Below, piece after piece: positions 16,931 to 25,867 of a stretch of DNA of 50,073 nt (positions are counted from its first letter, which is position 1; each line of letters opens with the position of its first letter). Below the pieces are notes generated by a model that saw only the letters and a program-made list of their open reading frames with translations, had not been told where the DNA came from and did not search any database. Source of the DNA: Dehalococcoidia bacterium (GTDB lineage: Bacteria; Chloroflexota; Dehalococcoidia; Lucifugimonadales; UBA3495); NCBI GenBank assembly GCA_022450395.1, contig JAKUQE010000001.1, forward strand, positions 1-50,073, in the 5' to 3' direction. Both the position numbers and the translations under genes were made by a program.

Positions 16931-17326
16931 TTACGCGGTCATCACTTCCAAAAGATGGCCGTTGAGCTCGCGAAAATATAGGGCCTTGCCCCCGCGGCGG
17001 TCCCCAACCTTACCGTCGGTGTCAGTGGTGGGCCCGCTGCCGTACACCAGGCCTTTGGCCTTTACCCGCTCGAAGATACCGTCGAACTCCTCATCCGAGA
17101 CGTGGAAGGCGTAATGATGGCTTTCCAGCTTTTCCGGCACGAAGTGGAGGATGTCACGGGTGTGTTCGTCGTCGGCGAAGTCGATAGTCAGGTTCTCGTC
17201 GATGGGCACCTGGGCGAAGTGCCCCTCGACCGGCTTGACCTCGAGACCGAAGATCTCGGCGAAGAGCTGGGCTGAGGCGAGCTTATCCTTGGACGGAACG
17301 ATAACGTGGTCTAACTTGATCGCCAT
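16931..17326 (-). CDS. VOC-superfamily protein (glyoxalase/extradiol dioxygenase fold)
   Basis: 131 aa from ATG 17326, chosen because GGGAGG lies just upstream; the ORF-track start at 17500 has no support. The two beta-alpha-beta-beta-beta modules carry likely metal ligands in LDHVIVPSKD (His), SHHYAFHVSD (His) and HLLEVMTA (Glu). Single VOC-domain proteins of this size include glyoxalases, epimerases and small dioxygenases; the sequence does not separate them. It follows the Mo hydroxylase gene by 47 bp. Confidence 0.8.
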   Translation of the reverse strand: MAIKLDHVIVPSKDKLASAQLFAEIFGLEVKPVEGHFAQVPIDENLTIDFADDEHTRDILHFVPEKLESHHYAFHVSDEEFDGIFERVKAKGLVYGSGPTTDTDGKVGDRRGGKALYFRELNGHLLEVMTA

Positions 17327-17373
17327 GAGGAGCCTCCCTTTAGCCTGAATCGATGAATGCTGATTATTTGACC

Positions 17374-19677
17374 CTACGTCCCGTTCTTGGCCCAAAGAGC
17401 TTCCAGAACGTTGCCTGGAGACATGGGCAGTACGTCCATGCGGACGCCGATGGCGTTGTGGATGGCGTTGGCCATAGCGGCCATGGGAGGCACGATGCAT
17501 ACTTCACCCACTCCCCGTATCCCGAACGGATGGCCCGGATTCGCGATCTCCACGATCACCGTGTCGATCATCGGCAGATCCAAACTGGTGGGCATGCGAT
17601 AGTCCAAAAAGGACGAGTTGTCCATAACACCCGACTTGTTGTAGACGTACTCTTCGTTAAGGGCCCAACCGATGCCCTGAACTACTCCACCCTGGATCTG
17701 CCCTTCCACGTAACTGGGATGAATCGCCTTTCCCACGTCCTGTAGAGCAGTGTAACGGAGGACAGCAACCTTGCCGGTTTCGGGGTCAACTTCCACGTCC
17801 ACGATGTGCACGGCGAAGGAGTTACCCACGCCCGCCGGGTTCACGTTGCCCCGGCCCACCACCGGACCACCGGTGCCGATCAGCCGGCCCGCAAGCTGTT
17901 TGAAAGTCAGTTTCAGCTCCGAGTCGGACTTGTGGGAAGCCACGCCATCGGTGTACTCCACGTCGTCGGGACTGACGTCCCATATACGCGCGGCCCTCTG
18001 AATGAGTTGCTGTTTGATATCGGTCGCCGCTTCATAGCAAGCCCAGCCGGATTTGAAGGTCGCGCCGCTGCCGGCGCTCAAGGATGTGTACCCTACGGAG
18101 TCAGTGTCGCCGATGGTCGGATGGACGTCCTCGGCGGGAAGTCCCAGGACCTCGGCCACTTGCATAGCCATGGACGCCCGGCTTCCGCCGATGTCCGGCG
18201 AACCTTCAATCAGGCTCACGGTTCCGTCGGCATTGACACTGGCGGTGGCGCAAGCCGGCCCGGTTCCGTTGAACCAGAACCCGGCGGCGATGCCCCGACC
18301 CCGGTTCGGGCCCTCCAGGGGAGCCTTGTAGTGCTCGGTATCCATAGCTGCCGCCAATGTTTCCAGATAGCCCACTTTCTGTAACACCGGGCCGGGGATG
18401 CGGCGGCTCCCTTCTTTGGAAGCGTTCTTCGTCCGGAATTCCAGCGGGTCCATCCCTAGCTTTTCGCAGATCTCGTCGATGACCGATTCGGCGGCGAAGG
18501 CGGCAGCGGGCACGCCGGGGGCGCGGTAGGCGGCGGCTTTGGGTTTGTTGACCACCACGTCGTATCCTTCGATCCTCCCGTTGGCGACGTTGTATGGCGT
18601 CATGACGCACTGGCAAGCCTGGTTGATGGGAGACCCGGGGAACCCGCCGGCTTCGTACATCATGGTGATGTCAGCGGCGGTAATCATCCCTTCTTTGTTG
18701 GCCCCAATCTTCACTCTGATGTAACTGCCTGAGGTCGGTCCCGTCGCTTCGAACACTTCCGCGCGGCTCATGGAGACCTTCACCGGGCGGCCGGTTTTCT
18801 TGGAAAGCACTGCGGCCACCGGCTCTAGATAGATGACCGTTTTGCCCCCGAATCCTCCGCCGATCTCCATGGGAATCACTTTGATCTGGGAGACCGGGAC
18901 GCCCAGAACCAAGCCCGTAAGGTCTCGTATCTGGAAGTGGCCTTGGCTGCTGCACCAGATGGTCAATTTGCCGTCTTCTCCCCACATAGCGGTTGCGGAG
19001 TGGGGCTCGATGTAACCCTGGTGCACGGTGGCGGTACGGAATTCCCGCTCCACGACTATGTCGGCATCTTTGAACCCCTGTTCGGTGTCTCCCAACTCGA
19101 AGAAGAAGTGGTTGGAGATGTTGGTGGCTTTTTCTGTATCGTCGTCGTCGCGCAGCCCGCCGGGACGGATGTTGGCGTTTTCTAGGTTGGCCAACCGCTC
19201 GTGCAATATCGGGGCATCATCCTTCATGGCTTCCAACACGTCGGTAACGCCCGGCAGCACTTCGTAGTCCACGTCTATGAGAGAGATTGCGTGTTCGGCC
19301 AGATGGAGGCTGGTCGCCGCGATGGCGGCTACCGCGTGCCCCTTGTACAGGGCTTTTTCGCTGGCCAAGCAATTGTTGCTTATCCACTTGGGGTTGGCCA
19401 TGGCGCCTTCGCCCAAGTCGGCTATTCTCCCCCTGGGCTGGGAAAAATCCGCGGCGGTGACCACGGCCTCGACGCCCGTCAGAGCCAAGGCCCGGCTGGC
19501 GTCGATGGACTTGATTCGGGCGTGAGCGTGGGGACTGCGTAGAATCTTACCGTGGAGCAGTCTGGGAAGAGTGATGTCCGCGCTGTAACGCGCCCGCCCG
19601 GTTACTTTGTCGTTGCCGTCGTGGCGTATGGGCCTCGTGCCCACCACGTTGAATTCCTGGTTGGAAAGTACCACCAT
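17374..19677 (-). CDS. Xanthine dehydrogenase-family molybdopterin-binding subunit
   Basis: About 767 aa. I choose ATG 19677 with AAGAGG eight bases upstream over GTG 19686. The hammerhead domain is GNDKVTGRARYSADITLPRL. Mo-cofactor motifs are GGGFGGKTV and AAYRAPGVPAAAF; the C-terminus has RGVGEVCIVPPMAAMANAI with the catalytic Glu. The architecture is standard (not permuted like 3201-5252). As with 9101-11335, no iron-sulfur or FAD subunit is next to it. Inside the catabolic gene block it would make the first hydroxylation of an aldehyde or N-heteroaromatic. Confidence 0.9.
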   Translation of the reverse strand: MVVLSNQEFNVVGTRPIRHDGNDKVTGRARYSADITLPRLLHGKILRSPHAHARIKSIDASRALALTGVEAVVTAADFSQPRGRIADLGEGAMANPKWISNNCLASEKALYKGHAVAAIAATSLHLAEHAISLIDVDYEVLPGVTDVLEAMKDDAPILHERLANLENANIRPGGLRDDDDTEKATNISNHFFFELGDTEQGFKDADIVVEREFRTATVHQGYIEPHSATAMWGEDGKLTIWCSSQGHFQIRDLTGLVLGVPVSQIKVIPMEIGGGFGGKTVIYLEPVAAVLSKKTGRPVKVSMSRAEVFEATGPTSGSYIRVKIGANKEGMITAADITMMYEAGGFPGSPINQACQCVMTPYNVANGRIEGYDVVVNKPKAAAYRAPGVPAAAFAAESVIDEICEKLGMDPLEFRTKNASKEGSRRIPGPVLQKVGYLETLAAAMDTEHYKAPLEGPNRGRGIAAGFWFNGTGPACATASVNADGTVSLIEGSPDIGGSRASMAMQVAEVLGLPAEDVHPTIGDTDSVGYTSLSAGSGATFKSGWACYEAATDIKQQLIQRAARIWDVSPDDVEYTDGVASHKSDSELKLTFKQLAGRLIGTGGPVVGRGNVNPAGVGNSFAVHIVDVEVDPETGKVAVLRYTALQDVGKAIHPSYVEGQIQGGVVQGIGWALNEEYVYNKSGVMDNSSFLDYRMPTSLDLPMIDTVIVEIANPGHPFGIRGVGEVCIVPPMAAMANAIHNAIGVRMDVLPMSPGNVLEALWAKNGT

Positions 19678-19795
19678 ATCCTTCACCTCTTACGGGAGTA
19701 ATATTTTCTGGGACCTAGAGATTCGACTCAGGCCGAGCCTGAAAAACCGTTTTGGCGGCTTTGACCGCCCATTTACCTCAGAAATCGAGCTAGTT

Positions 19796-20947
19796 CTAGC
19801 TGTCCGTTGAATCAGGAGGCTGATAATCCGGGTCGATGTACGCTTCCTCGGGCATCAGACTAGTTTTTCCTTTTTTGGCCAGCTCTTCCTCGAACCGCTG
19901 CCGGATAGAGGGGTCCTCGTCTGGAAACTCGATCTGGTCACGGAGCCTATCCTCGATCTTTTCCGCCCAACCCTCGAACTGCACCGGCGGATGAAACGCC
20001 AGGTACCGGGCCGATCCTTCCCCGACGTTGAAGTGTTGGTGGAACCAACGGTTTGGCGGCACGAACAGGCTTGCCTCTTGCCACGGGAATACTATCTGCT
20101 CCTTCCCCTCCTCCCACATTATGGAATACCCCTCCCCATCCGGGATCACGATGACGAAAGCCGGCCCGTGCCGGTGGGCTTTTTTGTAGGTGCGTTCGCC
20201 GAAGACCGACATGTGGGCGGCCATCTCTGAACCGGGAAATTGAACGTAGACCGCCCTGGTACCGATGCCTCGCATGGTATGCGCGGCGAGCTTATCCCAC
20301 GCCCGCATGTCTGGGAAGAAGTTGCCGAACCAGATGTCCCTGACGCCCCAAGTGAGCTTGGCATCAGGAATCTGGGCGGCGATGGCCGCGGAGTAAAACT
20401 CCTGCTCGCCCGTGTTGAGGCGATCGGCCACTTCGTCTGACTTAGTGAAATAGAACTCTGGGTCAGCCAGAGTGGCCATAACCAGAGGAAGGCAGTTGTA
20501 GTGCAAGAGCCGTGCCGGCCGATCACCTTGTACGTTGGTGAACTGATGAGTATGCCCTCGTGGGATGAGGAACATACTGTGCTTCTGCCACTCGAAGGTT
20601 TTCTTGGGGCCGCTTCCCGCTATCGTGGTAAGTCCTCTGCCCTCAACGACGTACACTACTTCGTCAAGAGCAAAAGTCATCGCCGGGAGTGTTTTGCCCG
20701 GAGGGATCTCGGTTACCCGAATCTCCGACATTCCTTCCGACCCCATCATTTCAAGAAAAGCCGCGTTGCACTCGCGCTCCGGCCACCAGCCCAACTCTAT
20801 GGTCCGCAGGTCCTCGATGAAATATCCTTTATGGATCGGAATACCGATGGATGACATCCATCGCCGGTAGGGCCAAGGACGCGATCTAACGTAGTTGGAC
20901 GCTATATCGGCAATGGCCGCCGGGATGGTCTCTTGTGTTTCTACCAT
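19796..20947 (-). CDS. Bicupin protein (gentisate dioxygenase-like fold)
   Basis: 383 aa, ATG 20947 preceded by an AGGAAC-type site. There are two cupin barrels. The first has LDEVVYVVEGRGLTTI and PRGHTHQFTN; the second has KKAHRHGPAFVIVIPDGEGYS and PPNRWFHQHFNVG, with several His in metal-binding positions (GHTHQF, AHRHGP, FHQHF). Bicupins of this layout include gentisate/salicylate-type ring-cleaving dioxygenases and ligand-binding proteins. The retained His sets favour a metal enzyme. Neighbours (LigB-like protein, Mo hydroxylase) support aromatic ring metabolism, but the substrate is not known. Confidence 0.72.
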   Translation of the reverse strand: MVETQETIPAAIADIASNYVRSRPWPYRRWMSSIGIPIHKGYFIEDLRTIELGWWPERECNAAFLEMMGSEGMSEIRVTEIPPGKTLPAMTFALDEVVYVVEGRGLTTIAGSGPKKTFEWQKHSMFLIPRGHTHQFTNVQGDRPARLLHYNCLPLVMATLADPEFYFTKSDEVADRLNTGEQEFYSAAIAAQIPDAKLTWGVRDIWFGNFFPDMRAWDKLAAHTMRGIGTRAVYVQFPGSEMAAHMSVFGERTYKKAHRHGPAFVIVIPDGEGYSIMWEEGKEQIVFPWQEASLFVPPNRWFHQHFNVGEGSARYLAFHPPVQFEGWAEKIEDRLRDQIEFPDEDPSIRQRFEEELAKKGKTSLMPEEAYIDPDYQPPDSTDS

Positions 20948-21071
20948 CAGCCCTGTTCCTCTCTCTATCTTGCCTATACCTGGCTCGGCGGAGTTCCTTC
21001 ACTGGCAGTCAGATCGGTTGACATAAAGCAATCAGAAAATCAGTGTTAACGGTCCTAATCGTGGGTGGGTG

Positions 21072-22136
21072 TTACATCCAGCGGGCGAACGCCCAGCCGC
21101 CCCCGGTGCCGGCGGGGCTGCGGTACACGGGAACATAGTCCAGAATCTCCATATCCAGGTGCTCAGTAGCTCCGGAGGCGACTATCCAATTTCGAATCTC
21201 AGAGGCCGCCGAGTTGAGCCGGTGGCGCGGCAGGTTGTAGAGCTGTTCCGGGTCCTTCTCTTGCATCCCTTTGAGCGCCATTTGGTCCAACTCTTCGTCC
21301 ACCACAAAGTGGCTCAAGCCGCCTGACGCGATAACGGCAACCCGCTTGCCGGTGTCCCAGGACTCGATGGCCCCTCGCAGGGCGCGGCCGATGTTGAATG
21401 CCCGCTTGGTGGTGGGCTGGTTGGGCGGGTAGATGTTCTGGAACAGGGGCACGATGGGTATGGGGCTGTTGTTCATGATTCGTTTGATGACGAAGGAGAA
21501 CCCGTGGGGCATGGTAAAGGGTCTTGGAGGGGTTTCTTTGACGAAGCTACTCTCCCCGCCGTGTACCGAAGGATACAGTCTGGCTACTGAACCGCCATAG
21601 TCCGCTCGGAACCGGCGGAACTGAGCGACGTCAACTTCTGCCTCCATCATGTACTCGATGATGTGACGGCCCAGGCCTGAATCTACCGGTACATCCATTT
21701 CCACGTCGCCCCAGCCCGCGGCCAGCGCCTGGGCTATGGGGGAATCAGATCCTTCTCTGTTGTACGGCATCAGAGGATAGTTATCGCCCCAAAATATGGA
21801 GTACGTGGGCATGTTATCTTCGAACAGAAGCTCATCTTGGTCGTCGCTGATGATAACCGCCACGTCGGGAGCGGCCTCTTCTAAAGTCTGGGTTAACGTT
21901 GCGATGGCTTTCTGGATAGCCTTGTGCTTGGCTTCGAACTTCTCTAGGGAAATGTGCTTAGGAATGTTGGGGTCGGCGCGCTCCAGTAGCTCCTCGTAGG
22001 AACACAACTCGCCATCGGGCACTGAAACCAGCTCAGGATTGTTCTTGTCCGCTTCTCCCATCAGATGCCAGTATTGAGGGTCCAAGCTTAGCATCGGAGT
22101 GTGTGAAGTGCCCAAACCTAGCACTAATTCCGCCAT
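21072..22136 (-). CDS. LigB-superfamily (class III extradiol dioxygenase-like) protein
   Basis: 354 aa. The start MAELVLGLGTSHTPML places His12 where LigB of protocatechuate 4,5-dioxygenase has its first iron ligand. SGGLSHFVVDEELD corresponds to the LigB segment with the catalytic His and the Glu ligand. NIYPPNQPTTKR matches the conserved core strand. The second iron-ligand His of LigB lies in a 'YNDH' strand, and here the aligned segment reads ISDDQDEL, with Gln instead of His (from memory of the LigB sequence). The protein is therefore either a subfamily with altered metal binding or not a ring-cleaver. It sits between the bicupin and LLM genes. Confidence 0.8.
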   Translation of the reverse strand: MAELVLGLGTSHTPMLSLDPQYWHLMGEADKNNPELVSVPDGELCSYEELLERADPNIPKHISLEKFEAKHKAIQKAIATLTQTLEEAAPDVAVIISDDQDELLFEDNMPTYSIFWGDNYPLMPYNREGSDSPIAQALAAGWGDVEMDVPVDSGLGRHIIEYMMEAEVDVAQFRRFRADYGGSVARLYPSVHGGESSFVKETPPRPFTMPHGFSFVIKRIMNNSPIPIVPLFQNIYPPNQPTTKRAFNIGRALRGAIESWDTGKRVAVIASGGLSHFVVDEELDQMALKGMQEKDPEQLYNLPRHRLNSAASEIRNWIVASGATEHLDMEILDYVPVYRSPAGTGGGWAFARWM

Positions 22137-22297
22137 GTTTCAGCCTCCCGTACAGACCGCTGTATTTCAGCCATGATTCCTTAAGGCGGACGATTTCCAC
22201 ATCGTGGCGTCTGGTCCCTTGCAGTTTACCAGTAACGGCGCTGGGTGCGAAGGGCTGGCAGCGTCAATCTATATCCCAAAGGAACGTATTGCAAGGC

Positions 22298-23314
22298 TCA
22301 TTTGAAAGCCGGCATCACTTTTTCGGTCAGAAGCCGCATGGAGTTAAGCACTAACTCTTGAGGTATCTGGCCGCCGAAGTTCAAGTCGAGCAGAAAGCCG
22401 GTTACCCCCATCCGGTCCCGAAACTCTCCCAGCCGGTCAATCATCTCTTCGGGAGAGCCGTACGCCATCCGGGTCTCTCTCACCTCGTCGTAGTGTTCAT
22501 GATCGTATTTCGCCCGAGCCGCTCGTTGTTCATCACCCGCCTCTCCGTACTCCCGCATCAACCGGCGGAAGTCGTGAAGGGTGCTTTCCTTAGGCTCATC
22601 GTGGGCAAGTTGGGACGTTTCTCCCACGTAGGCCGGGATGCGCACCAGGGCTTGGGGATCTCCGGGGTGACCTGCTTCTACCCAGGCCTTTCGGTAGGCT
22701 TTTAGGGGCTCCTCAAACCAGTTTCCCATGAACCACAGCAGGAGGGGGAGTCCCCGCTTGCCCAGCGCCGGAATACCCTCAGCCGCCGCGGTGGCTACCC
22801 AGATGGGCGGATGGGGTTGCTGGACCGGCTTCGGAGCTACGATGACGTCGTGAAAGCTATGGAACTTTCCTTCGTAAGAGAAAGTCTCGTTGTTGAAAGC
22901 CTCTAGAATGATGTCTAACGACTCGTCGAACCGGGCCCGGCTTTCCGAGTAAGGGATGTTGTAGCCGTTGTAGAATTTTGTTATCCCGCTGCGCCCCACG
23001 CCGAAATCGAACCGTCCCTGACTGATCTGGTCCAGCATGCAGGCCTCTTCCGCCGACCGAAGAGGGTTGCTCAGCGGCAAAACCTGAACCGCCAAGCCGA
23101 TGCGCATCCGCTTGGTGCGCATGGCGATGGCGCTGGCCATCAGCATCGGAGACGGGAGGATGGAGGCCCATGGCCGAAAATGCTGTTCCACCATCCAGAC
23201 CGAATCCATGCCCAGAGCTTCCGCTTGGTCTACCTGCTCAAAGGTGTCGGCGAAGGCCTGGGCGTGGCTTTTCCCTTCTTTTACGTAGCATTCAGTCAAG
23301 AATCCGAAATTCAT
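22298..23314 (-). CDS. Luciferase-like (LLM) flavin-dependent monooxygenase
   Basis: 338 aa, ATG 23314. The TIM-barrel luciferase family is shown by SVWMVEQHFRPWASILPSP, IGLAVQVLPLSNPLRSAEE, GRFDFGVGRSG and PHPPIWVATAAAEG. The 'EQH' replaces the 'EHH' of the other two LLM proteins. It lies 64 bp downstream of the first MetE-like gene and is probably in one transcript with it. It is a likely oxygenation or C-N/C-S bond-cleaving step of the block; reduced flavin must come from an unlinked reductase, none being encoded nearby. Confidence 0.88.
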   Translation of the reverse strand: MNFGFLTECYVKEGKSHAQAFADTFEQVDQAEALGMDSVWMVEQHFRPWASILPSPMLMASAIAMRTKRMRIGLAVQVLPLSNPLRSAEEACMLDQISQGRFDFGVGRSGITKFYNGYNIPYSESRARFDESLDIILEAFNNETFSYEGKFHSFHDVIVAPKPVQQPHPPIWVATAAAEGIPALGKRGLPLLLWFMGNWFEEPLKAYRKAWVEAGHPGDPQALVRIPAYVGETSQLAHDEPKESTLHDFRRLMREYGEAGDEQRAARAKYDHEHYDEVRETRMAYGSPEEMIDRLGEFRDRMGVTGFLLDLNFGGQIPQELVLNSMRLLTEKVMPAFK

Positions 23315-23378
23315 TATCGAAATCTCCGAATCTGGATCGAAGACCAGAAAGAGTTGGTCTTCGGCCGGGTTAGGGTGC

Positions 23379-24557
23379 TTAGGGCCAGAGTTGTTCGCTG
23401 GCGATCCGGGCTCCTTCCGCCATCGATCTCATTTTGGCCCAGGCGATTTCCGGGTAGACCCGGTTTCCGTAACCGCAGTCCGTGCCCGCTATGACGTTCT
23501 CCCGCCCCATGATCCTGGCATAGGTCAGGATGCGGTCGGCCACCAACTCCGGCGGCTCTATCGTTGTTGTTTTATGGGCGACGACACCGGGGATGAATAT
23601 CTTGCCGTCGGGCAATTTCACATCCTCCCAAAGCTTCCAGTCCAACTGATGGCGAACGTCCGCGGCTTCTATCGAATACGCCCCGGCATTCACCTTGAGA
23701 AACAGGTCAATGACATTCTTAAGGGGAAGGTCGGTTGTATGGGGAGAATGCTGGCTTCCCCAGCACATATGGAAGCGAACCTGGTCTTCTGGAACGTTCG
23801 TTAGGGCATAGTTCGTGGCCTCAACGCGCATCTCAACATGTTTCCGGTAACCTTCTATGCTCAAGGGAGGGTTGGGAAAGCCATATCTGGTCACCATCGA
23901 AGGATCATCTATCTGGAGGACGAATCCGGCCTCAACTACTGCTTCATACTCACCCTTGAAAAAGTCAGCCAGTGCGTGGAAAAACTCCTCCTCCGTCTGG
24001 TAATACTCGTTCCACAGGAAGTGGGACAACCAGCCGGGACTGAGTACTGGGAAGAAAAAATCTTCTAAATCGGCACCGGCAGCAGAGATGCCTGCCTTCA
24101 CAACTTCGATCTCGTGCTTGATAGTTCCTTGTCCCAGATACTCCAAGGGGCCGGTAACCGCTTCGCGCTGCGTGGCAGGTTGGAAGGTAACTCCGGGCAT
24201 CGGGGTGTTGCCAATGGCATCGTAAACCGCGAAGAATTCCCTGAATTCGGGCATACACCTTTCCGGCTGGTTGGTGAGTATCCACGCCGGCTTGTCGACG
24301 GTTACCGGAATCAATTCAACTCCAGTCGTGCGGCCATCGTAGTACCGTTGGTCGCGAGTCTTCCAGAACTCACCGTCGCTGTGGATGTCATTTTTCAGCT
24401 CTACTTGCTTGCTCACCATCTCCGTCACGCCGAATCTCACCAACTCATCATGCTTCCCTTGGTCACCGGTTCGGGCTGCGATGATTTCTTCCATGTTGCT
24501 GGGATTGGGCAGTCTGCCCGCGTGGGTCGTAAGGATTCTATCGGTACTGCGCTTCAT
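23379..24557 (-). CDS. MetE C-terminal-domain-like zinc methyltransferase (paralog 1)
   Basis: 392 aa, ATG 24557. Stand-alone catalytic domain of cobalamin-independent methionine synthase. The start is MKRSTDRILTTHAGRLPNP. Zinc ligands are visible in order as RFHMCWG (His and Cys), SIEAADVRH (Glu) and AGTDCGYG (Cys). The N-terminal half of true MetE, which holds the polyglutamyl folate, is absent, so it may use another methyl donor or acceptor thiol. It is very similar to the next gene, including the intergenic region, so a recent tandem duplication is likely. First of four such genes in a row on this strand. Confidence 0.85.
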   Translation of the reverse strand: MKRSTDRILTTHAGRLPNPSNMEEIIAARTGDQGKHDELVRFGVTEMVSKQVELKNDIHSDGEFWKTRDQRYYDGRTTGVELIPVTVDKPAWILTNQPERCMPEFREFFAVYDAIGNTPMPGVTFQPATQREAVTGPLEYLGQGTIKHEIEVVKAGISAAGADLEDFFFPVLSPGWLSHFLWNEYYQTEEEFFHALADFFKGEYEAVVEAGFVLQIDDPSMVTRYGFPNPPLSIEGYRKHVEMRVEATNYALTNVPEDQVRFHMCWGSQHSPHTTDLPLKNVIDLFLKVNAGAYSIEAADVRHQLDWKLWEDVKLPDGKIFIPGVVAHKTTTIEPPELVADRILTYARIMGRENVIAGTDCGYGNRVYPEIAWAKMRSMAEGARIASEQLWP

Positions 24558-24623
24558 GTTCCTGACTCCTTGATCCTCTGGCCGGCCTGATGGCCTGGAT
24601 GCGAAAAAGGGAATTGATTCGCC

Positions 24624-25807
24624 TTAACCCCACAACTGTTTCGAGGCAATCTGGGCGCCTTCCGCCATCGACCTCATTTTGGCCCAAGCTATATCCGGGT
24701 AGACCCGGTTTCCGTAACCGCAGTCCGTGCCCGCTATGATGTTCTCCCGCCCCATGATCCTGGCATAGGTCATAATCCGGTCGGCCACCAACTCCGGCGG
24801 TTCTATCGTTGTTGTCTTATGGGCGATGACACCGGGGATGAATATCTTGCCATCGGGCAGTTTCACATCCTCCCAAAGCTTCCAGTCCAATTGATGGCGC
24901 ACGTCCGCCGCTTCGATGGAATAGGCTTGGGCATTGACCTTTAGTAATAGATCTATGACATGCTGGAGTGGGATGTCGGTGGTATGAGGCGTGTGCCAGC
25001 TTCCCCAACAAGTGTGATAGCGGACCTTGTCTTCCGGGATATTGCTGAGGGCGTAATTCGTCGCTTCGATCCGCAATTGGGCGTGCTTCCGGAACTCTTC
25101 CACGCTGATGGGCGGGTCGAACAGGCCGAACTTGTCACACAGTCCCGGATCGTCGATCTGAAGAATGAATCCGGCGTCAACCACCGCCTCATAATCTCCC
25201 TTGAAGAAATCCGCCATGGCATAGACATACTCTTCTTCCGTTGTGTAGAACTCATTCCACAAAAAGTGCCCCAGCCAGCCCGGTCCTAAGATTGGGAAAA
25301 AGCAATCATCTACATCAGCCCCGGCAGCCGCTATCCCAGCTTTGACCACTTCGATCTCGTGCTTGATCGCCCCTTGTCCCCGGTATTCCATGGCGCCGGT
25401 GATAACTCCCCGCTCCGTTTGGGGTGGGACGGTGACGCCCGGCATTGTGGAATGTTTCCGTTGGCGTTGTACACCTCGTAGAACTCCCGAAACTCGGGCA
25501 TGCGCCGTTCCTGCTGAAAAGAAACGATTGATGGGGGCTGACCGGCGGTCACCGGCTTCATCTCGATGCCCGTCGAACGGCTGTTGTAGTAGATCCGGTC
25601 GCGGGCCTTCCAAAACTCGCCGTCGCTGTGAAGGTCGTTTTTCAGGTCGATCTGCTTTCGCACCAATTCGGTGATGCCAGCCGTCACTAATGCGTCGAAC
25701 TTTTCTTGGTCTCCGCCGGCGCGAGCTTCCATGATTTCGGCGATGTTGGCAGGATTGGGCAGCCTACCCGCATGGGTTGTAAGGATTCTATCGGTACTGC
25801 GCTTCAT
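24624..25807 (-). pseudogene. MetE-like zinc methyltransferase (paralog 2), one frameshift
   Basis: The ORF track splits this gene into 25331-25807 (N-terminal 120 residues, MKRSTDRILTTHAGRLPNP) and 24624-25613. The frames join near 25447 at VYNANGNIP / MPGVTVPPQ, matching GNTPMPGVT of paralog 1. One base is missing (or two extra). The zinc ligands YHTCWG, SIEAADVRH and AGTDCGYG are intact in the second part. Apart from the break it is close to paralog 1 over its full length. It may be a true pseudogene or an assembly indel. Confidence 0.8.
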
Positions 25808-25867
25808 GCTGCTGACTCCTTAATCCTCGCGGGCCGGTTCGATGACGTGAACGGGTGCTGTGTAGTA

